Below are positions 26,992-37,800 of a DNA stretch of 64,000 nucleotides, in pieces. The stretch's first letter is position 1; the number at the start of each line of letters is the position of its first letter. A model generated the notes under the pieces. It did no database searches. It saw only the letters and a program-made list of their open reading frames with translations, and had not been told where the DNA came from. Source of the DNA: Theodoxus fluviatilis (lineage: Eukaryota > Mollusca > Gastropoda > Cycloneritida > Neritidae); contig JAWQFJ010016987.1 of NCBI GenBank assembly GCA_034096865.1, positions 33,716-97,715 on the forward strand, given 5' to 3'. Made by a program: the position numbers and the translations under genes.

Positions 26992-28386
26992 TATACTGAC
27001 TGCATGATCATGATCTAGAGATAACTGTTATGTTATCTTGAGCCATTAGCATGTAAGTTTCACTTAACTTTGTTCTGCATGGAGGAATTCATGCAGTATC
27101 GAGTTTGAACTAAAGAAATATAATTTTAAAGCATAAAACATCCATGGATAAGCCCCTTATACTAGTCATTCCGCTGATCAAATTTTAACTAAGAATACAA
27201 TGTAAAGACATGGGGAATGGAAGAAAGACCTCTGAAACATGATTGAGGAAGTTCAGAAGCTGAAACACAGGATAAAATTATTTCAAAATGACAGTGAAAA
27301 GGTTGGGAGAAAAAGAATTATAAAAAAAGAAGATAAACTAGTACTTACAAAGGAGTTTATTAGCAGACTGACAGTAGACAAGCATTGCAATTCATTCATG
27401 CACTTAAAAAACTACACCTCAACAGAATGCATATGCTGCATTACTTGGCTATTGTCAAAACTGTAAATCTAAACTTGTCTAATACAGCAATTATTCAGTC
27501 AGCTCTAGTTTGCACAATCCTCTTCATCCACCCTACCCATCCCCTCCTCTACACCATGACTTCCACAAGAAGGGAGATATTTCTATGTGGCATCTATTTT
27601 CTCTGTCTAGAAAATCCATCTGGCCCAGATAATTTGTATAGATCTGCATGAAGAGGTTCCTTCCTACTTGCTCCTCTATCTAACGAAGATTTTGACGGTT
27701 ATCATGGCTGCCCTTTGGGACAAATCTGGAGGGTTTGCAGCACGTTGGTGGTGCTAGTTACAACTCGAAGTAAGGTTCATCTAATCTGTGCATGGTTAAG
27801 ATGTTTACCGCACTTATCTCCACACCCACTAATTAACAGATCTTGACAAATAATGATCCTGATATGCATTTTGACAATCGTCTGCTTTTCTGTTTCGGGT
27901 GATGTGCATTCGACTAGTTAGGAGGACTCGCAGAAAACCCAGCTCACGAATGAACTCAGTAGGCGGTATCACCTATGGCTAAGTACACGACCAAACTCCA
28001 AAGTGCAACAGCTTCACGCGGTGCCGGAAAAACATTCAGCGTGTGTAAGCACTGGGCTTGTGAGTTGTGTCCCTGTCAGGGCGCTCAACGGCAAGGATAA
28101 TAAATGAACCTCACCCTGCAATTGCATCCTGGAAAATATCTTCGTCATCGTCTCCGCTGCTGGGTGCGATTGTCGAATAGCCGCTACGAGGTCTTCGTCG
28201 ACGTCGTAGTTGAGATTTGAGGTCCTCAACTTCTTCTCGAAGGTTAGTTACAGCAGCAACAAGTTTTCTCAGCTCTCGCGAAACGCATCGAAGTCGATAG
28301 TACAACAATGCAACTCCAGTGCCTACCAAAAGACCTGCACCCAAACCAGTGACAAGAACAATATATGATCGCGTCGTGGGCGGCAT
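10409..28386 (-). CDS. RMDN3: Regulator of microtubule dynamics protein, RMDN3/PTPIP51-like (9 exons)
   Basis: Coding exons on the minus strand are 28386-28115, 25285-25159, 23981-23809, 22990-22915, 15831-15754, 15022-14924, 14181-14128, 13420-13340 and 10459-10409. All have GT-AG borders and compatible phases, giving 336 aa and ending QYS-stop. Residues 8-30 form one membrane segment, 36-60 look coiled-coil, 61-67 are basic (RRRRRPR), and 79-88 (DDDEDIFQDA) resemble a VAP-binding FFAT motif. The rest is the TPR-like domain of the RMDN family, including SAECHKW, a GQL motif after YAIVL, LGRWCY, LTWLER and QLYIAK, which line up with human RMDN3. In vertebrates RMDN3 sits in the outer mitochondrial membrane and tethers it to the ER; the same role here is inferred. 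Position next to GCHFR favours RMDN3 over RMDN1/2. An in-frame upstream ATG at 28572 would add 62 residues; 28386 was chosen because it sits just before the membrane segment, as in the human protein. Confidence 0.88.
11960..12026. repeat. (GA)n microsatellite
   Basis: Uninterrupted GA repeat with a single TA variant, in intron 8 of the RMDN gene. Confidence 0.9.
12338..12653. repeat. Long (GA)n tract with GTGACAGA interruptions
   Basis: About 315 bp of GA-dominated purine tract interrupted by GAGTGACA and GACAGAGA. It lies in intron 8 of the RMDN gene. All frames across it are low-complexity. Confidence 0.9.
12901..12920. repeat. G homopolymer
   Basis: A run of about 19 G in RMDN intron 8. 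Confidence 0.85.
13148..13290. repeat. (GGGT)n, (GGT)n and (GAT)-rich microsatellites
   Basis: GGGT repeats, then GGT repeats, then degenerate GATGAC/GATGAT triplets, ending about 50 bp before the donor side of the 13340-13420 exon. Confidence 0.8.
13580..13624. repeat. C-rich homopolymer tract
   Basis: C runs broken by single T or A bases within RMDN intron 7. Confidence 0.85.
14451..14500. repeat. C homopolymer of about 50 bases
   Basis: A pure C run between AATCAG and AACTAGC in RMDN intron 6. It creates a spurious poly-Gly frame on the minus strand. Confidence 0.9.
16564..16784. repeat. 113 bp tandem duplication
   Basis: Two nearly identical copies of a segment that begins CAGAGCA(T/G)GAAAGGAGAT and ends ATTAGGCCCCCACC. 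Only a few bases differ. It lies just outside the left end of the large inverted-repeat element at 16866. Confidence 0.8.
16785..16840 (-). repeat. Dispersed repeat family B fragment
   Basis: The stretch AAGTTGTGGTTACGGTAACC is the complement of the 3' part of the family seen at 22262, 31735, 45815 and 58645 (GGTTACNGTAGCCACAAC-type). Confidence 0.5.
18912..19339 (-). CDS. Two-exon coding remnant inside the 5.36 kb element (C-terminal SH3/chromo-like module)
   Basis: Minus-strand exons 19339-19258 and 19085-18912 have good acceptor and donor signals (TTGCAG, GTAAGT, TTTACAG) and join in frame, ending in a stop at 18912. The joined peptide reads as a small beta-barrel module: NGDFVQATVYAESG, then KQFVGC, then VEISFLKKLGGSYQFPDIPDE, and an end RRGHYTFNI. 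This pattern (a binding to FV.V, then VEV.FL, then FP...DE...I) is seen at the C-termini of uncharacterised proteins linked to transposons in fish and invertebrates; that link is from memory and only a suggestion. It does not belong to RMDN, whose exons on either side join without it. Upstream exons were not found. Confidence 0.45.
19463..20150. repeat. Identical 309 bp duplication (19463-19771 and 19842-20150)
   Basis: The two copies appear identical base for base and are separated by 70 bp. Each contains one TGTTCACAACATTACAC motif and one inverted GGTTATGAACAAA motif. The lack of differences implies a recent event or an assembly effect. The 76-codon frame that each copy contains has no recognisable feature. 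Confidence 0.9.
20259..20492. mobile_element. 234 bp MITE with perfect 26 bp inverted repeats
   Basis: Ends are GGCCCGTATTCACAACGG... and its exact complement over 26 bp. A CAT trinucleotide flanks both sides (20256-20258 and 20493-20495), consistent with a 3 bp target duplication as in PIF/Harbinger-type elements, although CAT is not their usual target. It is nested inside the 5.36 kb element and interrupts its motif array, so it inserted later. Confidence 0.8.
22262..22515 (+). repeat. Dispersed repeat family B copy
   Basis: Shares ordered motifs with 31735-31920 and 45815-46015: AATGGACTGCGTGCTGTTCC, CTTCCCTGCCC...GAGCA, a middle A-rich part, TTTCAGGCCAACCTACTGA and GTTACCATAACGACAAC. This marks a dispersed element of about 250 bp of unknown class. 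Confidence 0.6.
22718..22739. repeat. (TA)n microsatellite
   Basis: Eleven TA repeats in RMDN intron 4. Confidence 0.85.
23380..23555. repeat. (AGG)n microsatellite, about 50 units
   Basis: Nearly perfect GGA/AGG repeat in RMDN intron 3, preceded by a degenerate purine tract. It generates poly-Gly, poly-Pro, poly-Ser and poly-Leu frames, none of which is a gene. The purine tract continues in degenerate form to about 23760, close to the donor of the 23809-23981 exon. Confidence 0.9.
24837..24915. repeat. (ATC)n/(GTT)n/(ATT)n microsatellites
   Basis: Adjoining trinucleotide tracts in RMDN intron 2. Confidence 0.8.
26595..26745. repeat. G-rich purine tract (GGGGAG/GGAGGT)
   Basis: Strand-asymmetric G/A tract in RMDN intron 1, ending in G runs. 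It could form G-quadruplexes; the frames through it are low-complexity. Confidence 0.85.
26917..26987. repeat. (CA)n microsatellite
   Basis: About 35 CA units in RMDN intron 1. Confidence 0.9.
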
Positions 28387-28998
28387 CACATTGTCTGCAC
28401 TATCCGGTGATTCTACCAGAGTGCACGAGGTGCACTTAATGTAGCGGGCTAAATCTGCAGGTACGAGAGCTGTCTTGTCTCCCCCTAACGCGGGTAGTGC
28501 CACGGCTGACACGCATGCGTTGCGGCCCATAGCGCGATTGCAAGCTAAAAATACTTCTGCATGGCGTAGCAACCAAGGGAAGTAACTGTTAAAAAATTGT
28601 CCTTACTGGTAGAAGGTCATCATTTGCAGAACCTGGCAAATATTTTGTATTTTAAAAATTGCCCTATATTTTTTTCTATATCGCATATCACATATCTTCG
28701 ACTTAACATCTCTTGGTTTTATGAAACTGCCAAGAACTATTACCTTCAGCCAAGGCCCAGCTCTTCTGTGATGTAGCAAGGGAAGGAACTCCGTATTATG
28801 GATGTCCGTGAAAAACAATCGCGAGTCACAAACTGCATGTGCACATCTGGGATGGTTCACTGAGAAGGGAGAGCACGTCATTTGCCGCTACGTAGCACCA
28901 CCATTGTTTTCAGCGACGCACGTTTTGGAGCTTTGACGAAAAACGAAGTTCTTTGATCACATCCTGTCACCTGACTAATATAATTACTGGCATTAGAA
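28387..28998. promoter_or_regulatory. Divergent intergenic region between RMDN and GCHFR starts
   Basis: Only 612 bp separate the two start codons, which point away from each other, so both promoters must lie here or in nearby 5' UTR. The region has several CpGs near 28500 and 28880-28950 and no TATA box that I can assign with confidence. A bidirectional promoter is inferred from the geometry. The alternative RMDN start at 28572 lies inside it. Confidence 0.55.
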
Positions 28999-31847
28999 AT
29001 GCCTGTCGTATTCGTCAGCACTCAGATTCGTTTGGTAGGTACGAGTGATGGTGGCAGCTGTTTTTCTCCTGTAAGTGATTCCTTAAGAACGCTTTGTTTC
29101 TTGCACTCACATCATAGAGTGCGACAGGATGTGTGTTTGGGTAGTATGAACTGTAATGCCCTTCTGAATGGTGTGATGCCTGATAAGCTAATGATTATTA
29201 CTATTAGCAGCCTGTTTTGCGCCGTGCGATAAGAAGGCAAAGTGAAAGAAAAATGAAAAAAGGGATATTAATTTAAGGGCGAGTTAATGTAAGTGTCCAG
29301 AGCAGTGTATCTGGAGACATTCTTTATTTAAATTGATACATTACCAAAGAGTAAGATTACCTGTCTTTGCCAAGGGGTATTCAAACCAGGCCTGGAACTT
29401 GTTCTGTAAGTGCAGCTTGTACCTGTCACATTAACTACATCAATGAGAAAACAATATGCCTGGTTTCGTTGCTAGGAGTATTCCCATAGTTTGATTTTCA
29501 GGGAGGAAACTCGCTTTCCTCTTTTATCTCAACACCCCTCAGACCAATGGAAAAATTAAATTATGTTGCATAATTGCAGCATTTCATTCAATCCTTTTCA
29601 CATTGTTTACTAGTTTAAGTTCAACTCCAGGCCATTTCCCACCTGTACTCTTGCCCAACTGTTACATATGTGTAGGTTTAGGATCTAGAAGGAAGTAACC
29701 TGCTACTTCCTGAAATGTTTGATTTGTTTGGTATAAATTGCCATGTTTCAGATCATATGCTGACTCAGTGCATTTGATTCAGGTGAACTGTAGCATGAAT
29801 TTCAAATGGTTGAAAACTCGCATTTCATCTTCTGATGAATGTTGAGATCAAGAGACAATTTAGACTTGTTCAGTTGTTGTTGACTTTAGCCAATGATCAC
29901 CCTAGATAAACAGCTTTGGTGGCATGGAAACACATTTTTCACCACCTTTATTGTACTAACTTGAGGTGCTGGAAGTGAAAATTTATTTGGAAACCCAGTA
30001 CTCATTCAGGAGTGCTAAGGAATCATGCTAGACACCGAAGTGCAGTGTGCATGAGGAGCATACTGACTGTAGGTGGTTCTTGGTTGCAGGAGGTGGGACC
30101 CACGACTGTTGGAGATGAGTGGAGTGATCCAGATCTGATGGCCTACCTGGGCGCCAAGCTCTACAAACAGCTGGGCAACAACTTGTAAGTCTGGACAGAT
30201 TGTCTAGACCACTCCGAAAGGACGGCTTTGCCACTTGCTCACAAAATCTGTCAGCACCACCACACCACCACCATTACCACTATCACCCCCCTCCCCCTCC
30301 CACCACCACCACCACCACCACCACTGCTACCACTTCTACCATGGCATAGAGCAGCAGAATGTAATACAACTACACTGCGCTAGTTCAGTGGATTGTACAT
30401 TACAGACAAATGTTGACATATATGATGTCTGTGGTCACCTTAAAATACTTTGTTTTCCTCTTTTAGCTGTAAAAGTCTAGTGTCATGGTTTATGATAATT
30501 TTAAGACCAAAAATACCACCAATACTCCCTGCATAAGTCTTGATATCAATCCAGCATCTGCATTGTCACCTAGTAGAGTTGCCATTGTCCAGATGTAAAC
30601 AGTGATTACAGTGATGACATGATGCCTCCTGCAGCAGGAACATGATCACTCCTCTTCTCAGGATGTGGAAGTGAAGAGCAAAGTCAGCATGATGAAATTA
30701 ATCTGTCATGCTATCTTACACAGATCTTTGTGAAAACCTGAGAAAGTCTATGTCTGCATGTTTCTAAATGTAGTACCACAGCGACACAATGCAGAGCTTG
30801 CAGCTGCTGGTTTTGGTATCACACTGTTCTCATAACTTTCTCTGTTGCAGCATCTCACTTAACTCTTAAGGTCCTGTAAGTCCTTCATGTGTTTCATTCC
30901 CCAGTCCTGAAAGAATTATGCAATTTGTTGAAAAAAATCAATCAAATAATAGCCACGTGGTGTGGGCAGCTACGGGCGGTACCGGATTGAGCAGGGCGGG
31001 CGGTAATGGGTAGTACAGGATCTTAAGAGTTAAGAGCAAAGGACTCCTCACCACTAAAGTCAAGTTGCTCAAACCCCACTCTACCCCCTGATCTTTGGGT
31101 CAGTCTAATTGTCATTCCAGTGCCATCTCAGCTTGCCAGGGGACCACTATAGACATCATCATAAAATATCTTTCCACTCCAGCCCTCATGGGTATCTGGT
31201 GCTTCTCTGGACTGCAGAGGACCCATGTGAATTAATCATCTTATTGATGCAGCTCTAGGATCTGAACATCTTCGACAGCTGTTTTCCTCTAGCTGCAAGC
31301 TATTGCATGTCAAACAAAGCCAAAGCCCTGCATCATTATGTCAAGGTTACTCCAACGGGAAGTTGATCTCTGCATTGTAGTGCACAGTGTGAAACATCTT
31401 CCTAAGACTACTGAGGGTAATAGTTGCAACCTTCACAATTTGAAGAGTGCCTTTAAAAAGCATATGGATGAGGATGTGGTTTTTTTTCATTCACTGCATT
31501 TCAAGGAGTCCATGTCAAAATGTCACAAGGGCAAATTGTTTGCTTTGGCTTGTTTTCCTTCCTCTTCATTTGGATAGTCCTTGGTGTGAATGATGTTATG
31601 TTTGAAATGGTTACAACATATCCAAATCCAATTACTTAGATAGAAAAAAAGTTGACAGACTCTATTTTTTCTGCTGCCTCTAAACTATTTTTGATTGTGC
31701 AAAAGAAAGAATGAAAAAGAAAGAAAGAAATGGGTGGTAAACACTGAACTGTGTACTGTCCCATCTTCCCTGCCCTATGAGCAGCTGGGGGAGTCCACTA
31801 TTCAAGTAAAAAGAAAAATTGTTTTCAAATCCAGGCCAACCTACAAA

Positions 31848-31890
<43 letters not shown>

Positions 31891-34800
31891 GTTACTTAAC
31901 CACAACCATTTTTGAAAATTTCCTTTTGGCACTTTTTCTTTTGAATTCATCAGGATGATTTAATACTATTATTGGTTTATAATTGTTCTCCCTGCATTTT
32001 ATAAGATCCACCACAGATGTACACCACAGATGTACCTGGTAGCACAAAACTCTTGGTCAATCAATGTCAGACTTGAAGTGCAGCCATGTCACACTTGAGA
32101 TGCAGCCATGTCACATTGGAGGTGCAGCCATGTCACACTGGAGATGCAGTCATGTCACACTGGAGATGCAGCCATGTCACATTGGAGGTGCAGCCATGTC
32201 ACACTTGAGGTGCAGCCATGTCACACTTGAGATGCAGCCATGTCACATTGAAGGTGCAGCCATGTCACATTGGAGATGCAGCCATGTCACACTTGAGATG
32301 CAGCCATGTCACATTGGAGGTGCAGCCATGTCACACTTGAGATGCAGCCATGTCACACTTGAGATGCAGCCATGTCACATTGAAGGTGCAGCCATTTCAC
32401 ACTGGAGGTGCAGCCATGTTACACTTGAGATGCAGCCATGTCACACTTGAGGTGCAGCCATGTCACACTTGAGATGCAGCCATGTCAAACTTGAGGTGCA
32501 GCCATGTCACACTTGAGGTGCAGCCATGTCAAACTTGAGGTGCAGCCATGTCAAACTTGAGGTGCAGCCATGTGTCGCGTGATGGGGTGGGTGATGAGGG
32601 GTTATTAAAATAAATTAAATAAATAAACAATGGATGGACCCTGATGATGTAAACACCACACCCCGGGATTTTCAACAAAATCCAAACTGCCACTTTCCTT
32701 GCAACTGTAAAGTGAATAAACATGGAAAACAACAAATTAAATAAGACACTGAGGGAAGGAGATAAATTTCAAAACAATATTTTAATCAAAGAATAAACAT
32801 CAAAATAAATCCCAAACCCTGACTTGGCCAAGTCCCCAAACAGTACAACAATAATAACAAAACACACCACTATGGCTTCACAGAGCCATCCATCACACAA
32901 GCTCAAAGAGGTCAGGGGTCAACCTCAGCAGGTTGACATAACCGTAGCCAATGATAAGAATTTGGTCACACAAGCTCATAAGGTCAGAGGTCAGCCTCAA
33001 ACAGCACTAGACTTGACCGTAGCCAATGATAAACACATGGTTCAACACAAGGTGACACGCCCACACGGGGGTGTGGCCACAACCATTGATGAGAGCCGAC
33101 CCAGGCCTGACCAACCACAGCAGCCGCTGGACGGGACAGGAACTGGGCCAGGCATTTACATACAACAACACGCGCGCTGGCGTTCTGACAAAGCTTGCTC
33201 TAGCAGCAGCTGAAAGAATGCTCCCTCTACTGTCACGGCAGTAGCAGGGAGATACACATAACAACCAAGTAGATAAGGCTCAATTCTCCTCAAGAGGATT
33301 AGTTTAGGCGTTCAGAAATAAGTCCACACAGTCTTTTCCTCATACAGAAGATGGGATGGCGCCTCGCGCCCTTCTGTATAGGTTTACGGAAAGCGTCCTT
33401 GACCTATCTGCTGTGGGATTCTGATACCCACTTACTCTACTGGTGCTTCGACACTAGAGTCACAGTCTCATGAGTCCAGCTATTACCCCATGGGTTAAGA
33501 TTATAAAGAAAGCCAAGCTTACCAAACGTCGTCTGTCCTTCTCACAGGAAAGAAACACATAATCCAAGTTAGCTGACCCTTGAACTCTCAGCGTCAGGAA
33601 GCGCGCGAGGTCTCGACCTCCGCCTCCCCCGGTCGTAGAAGCGCTCGATGGTAGATCTCGGCGAGAGCTGTCCTCCCGTCCCCCTCTCGTGGCTCCCAGT
33701 CCACCAGGCATCCGTGCGGCGACGGCATCCTGTGAGACGGGTCACTCCGGTGACCCGTGAGATCTCCCCAGTCGACGGCGTCAGGTCCAGCGGTAGGCGG
33801 CAGTAGACCGGAATGGCGCCGGCTCTCCCTACCCCTACCCTGCGACAAGACTACGCTAGCTAGACCACGTAACTGCCCGACTGGCGAGTTACAGTGTGAC
33901 CCAGTCACACGCATGCACAACCTATGCATGATAAGAGAGAGAGAGAGAAGGTACCTGGACCGGGCATCTATTACTCTAACCAGACCCCTTCCATTACTCC
34001 TGCTCTCTACTTGCAGGTCAACAGCCCGAAGCCTACTGCAAGACACACGCCTAGCGTGTTACGTGTCAGAGCTACACGTGTGGACGTGGACTAGTTCTAC
34101 TAAATACAATTTAGAGAACAATGATCGCTTAGCGCTTAGCATCATTACAAAATCATGGTTCTATGGCAGTTCTGCCCCTGCCCATATGACACCACAATAC
34201 TTTAACCCATTAGACACTATGACGGTATACACAAAAGAGTCCTGAAAACCTGAGCCTTTTTCAGAAAAACTGAAGAAGTTGGGTACGTTTACAAAAAATT
34301 TATTAACTCCACTTGTAACAATCACAGAGACACAAAATAAGCATTGTCTTAAAGCTGACATCCATTGCTACAAGCTCATACAATCAAATACAACACAATA
34401 CAAGTTAAAATTTAGGAATGATTTTTTAAAATTAGAAAATAGTGCAAAAACGGACACATTCACCTTGATTTTCAGTTAAAAATTTTGGTTTTTAGAAAGA
34501 AAACCTCCCAAATAGCTCAAAACAGACTCTTAATAGATAATTTACTCATTTAGCTATCTGCTGAAACAAAATGCAAAGTCCTAAATCAATTTGTTCATGA
34601 GATACAGCAAATATGGTACATGACATGAAATCGCAAAAAAATTTTTTTTTTTTTACATGATCACAAAGTAATTTTCACCATGCCTTTTTTCACTCAGATA
34701 AAGGTAAACATGAAGCACATGCATGACATGACAGATAATATAAAGAGAAAAGGTGCAAGACATGCATTTGCAAGTGATAAAGTCTTTCAAAAATAGGCAT

Positions 34801-37800
34801 GGATTAATTAGCAAGTGATAAAGTCTTTCAAAAATAAGCATGCATTACCAAGTGATAAAGTCTTTCAAAAATCATGATTTTTTTTACATCACTTGGAGCT
34901 GGCAGGAGGTGGATTCCTCTGTCTCTCTCTCTCTCTCTCAGCATATCGATTTGTCTCTGTCACAAGTCGTTTTCCCACATCGCGTGTGTGAAGATCAGAG
35001 AGAAGACATGAAGAGGCTTTGCGTCCGAGGGGATGTCAATCTTCACTCCTTGAGCGCGTCGAAAGGCGTGTCGTGTGCGAGAACGAAAATTTTCTGTCTG
35101 CCACGATCCTTGGAAGCCTAGAAACTCTTCCTCCTCCAACATCTCTCGCATCCACTGGTCCTATTGAAGCGGATCTTCCGGCGCATCGACATCGTCGAAA
35201 TCAGAATTAGAATCGGCATCAATGTCGTTTCCTTCGCTCTCATCCGATGCTGAGTCGGACATGACGCGTGTCGTGTGCGAGAACGAAAATTTTCTGTCTG
35301 CCACGATCCTTGGAAGCCTAGAAACTCTTCCTCCGACGATTCCTCCTCCAACATCTCTCGCATCCACTGGTCCTATTGAAGCGGATCTTCCGGCGCATCG
35401 ACATCGTCGAAATCAGAATTAAAATTGGCATCAATGTCGCTTCCTTCGCTCTCATCCGATGCGAAATCGGACATGACGTGAAAAAATTCAGAACGTCAGT
35501 CGAAATCTCGACAAAAATCGCCACAGCTAAAACTTGTCCGATTTCGATCAAACTTGGACTAGCGTAGTGCGCAGTCACTCTGCTTCCCAGCAGGCATTGC
35601 GATAAGTCGGCCATTACCGTTGCTAATTTTAGATCTCGACGTAAACACCGCGAGGGTAAGATGAGACGCGTGCGTCGCTCCCGAAGCGAAGGGGGGATGC
35701 AACGTGCGCGTTCCATCCGAAGCGAGTTGGTTAAGTCCCCCGCCCCATATGCCAAAGACATATACATGAATGGCTAAGTACTCTATCTTACTTACCCCAT
35801 CAGACAGGGATAATATAGGTACTGTTGCTTCTCACAACACAGACAGCCAAACACAAATTGGTCCCAACTGACCCCACTACACAGAGTAGTCTAGCAGCCT
35901 AGCGCTGCATAAGCCCTCAAGGCTATAAGTAGAAGTTCTTAGCCTAACGCCACACGCGCGTTAGCTAATCTAGGTAAGTAACCTAGCAGTAGAACTAACA
36001 TGCTAAAATAACATGTTAAAACCTGAAACGAGACAAAACGCTTGTCACCGCCATGACAAGACTCACGCTTCTCTCAGAATCACTCAAGCCACATTCTACT
36101 ACATGCATTTCAACCACAGAGAAACTGATACCCACCCCTCTGGCGTTATCAGCGCGAGAATCCAACGAGCGACTCACAGATAAGAATAATTACCTCTCCC
36201 TCTAGCGTTTCCCTTCCCAAGATAAGAGCGGAGATTACTTAGTCTGTTACACTCTCTGCTGCAAAGCAGTTAATCAAAAAATGGCATTCTCCCTCTGTCA
36301 ATTAAAATATGCATTTAACTCAAATTACAACGAGCTTAATTACAACGAGCTTACCCCAAGCACGGGCTATGACCAGTCCCTGACGGTATGCACCCTCGGG
36401 AAGCAAGAGCTCTCCCTCCAGCGGCTCAGGCCTCCCTGAGGACGGCATATCCCCAGGGAGCCGAGTGTCCCAGACACGCAAAAACACGTCCTGCTCCCAA
36501 GACGGCAAGCAGTGGACTGACGCTCTCAAAGCGCCAAAAGGCAACGGTCATTCGCCCTGCGGGTAATTGTCCAATCAAGGACTCTAGTTGGTGTCACGTG
36601 GGGACGCCAAGCGCACGCGGCCATCACGTGTGCTTACATAAAGTTTCGCCCACCCCCCAAATTTGAAAGAAACCTCCACCCCCTACCCTGACGGCGGGGT
36701 GGCAACGGGCCTTGCCTTTTGACCCTTGATACTAAATATAGCAGCGCCGAGCGCTGACTCGGCAGATTTCGAATTGGGGCGATGCGACTAAACTTTCACC
36801 CAACTCTCACTCTCATTAATTCTCAATTCATGTCGTAATTCCGCGACACCATGTCAAACTTGAGGTGCAGCCATGTCACACTTGAGGTGCAGCCATGTCA
36901 CACTTGAGATGCAGCCATGTCACACTTGAGATGCAGCCATGTCAAACTTGAGATGCAGCCATGTCACACTTGAGGTGCAGCCATGTCACACTTGAGGTGC
37001 AGCCATGTCAAACTTGAGGTGCAGCCATGTCAAACTTGAGGTGCAGCCATGTCACATTTGAGATGCAGCCATGTCACATTGGAGGTGCAGCCATGTCACA
37101 CTGGAGGTGCAGCCACGTCACACTGGAGGTGCAGCCATGTTACACTGGAGGTGCTGCCTTGTCACACTGGAGGTGCAGCCATGTCACACTTGGGATGCAG
37201 CCATTTACACTGGAGGTGCAGCCATATCACACTTGTGATGCAGCCATGTCTCACTTGAGATGCAGCCATGTCACACTTGTGATGCAGCCATGTCACACTT
37301 GAGGTGCAGCCATGTCACATGTGAGGTGCAGCCATGTCACACTTGAGTTGCAGCCATGTCACACTCGAGGTGCAGCCATGTCACGCGAGGTGCAGCCATG
37401 TCACACTCAAGGTGCAGCCATGTCACACTCGAGATGCAGCCATGTCACACACTCGAGGTGCAGCCTTGTCACACTCGAGATGCAGCCATGTCACACTTGA
37501 GTTGCAGCCATGTCACACTCGAGGTGCAGCCATGTCACACTCGAGGTGCAGCCATGTCACACTCAAGGTGCAGCCATGTCACACTCGAGATGCAGCCATG
37601 TCACACACTCGAGATGCAGCCTTGTCACACTCGAGATGCAGCCATGTCACACTTGAGATGCAGCCTTGTCACACTCGAGGTGCAGCCATGTCACACTTGA
37701 GTTGCAGCCATGTCACACTCGAGGTGCAGCCATGTCACGCGGGGTGCAGCCATGTCACACTCAAGGTGCAGCCATGTCACACTCGAGATGCAGTCATGTC

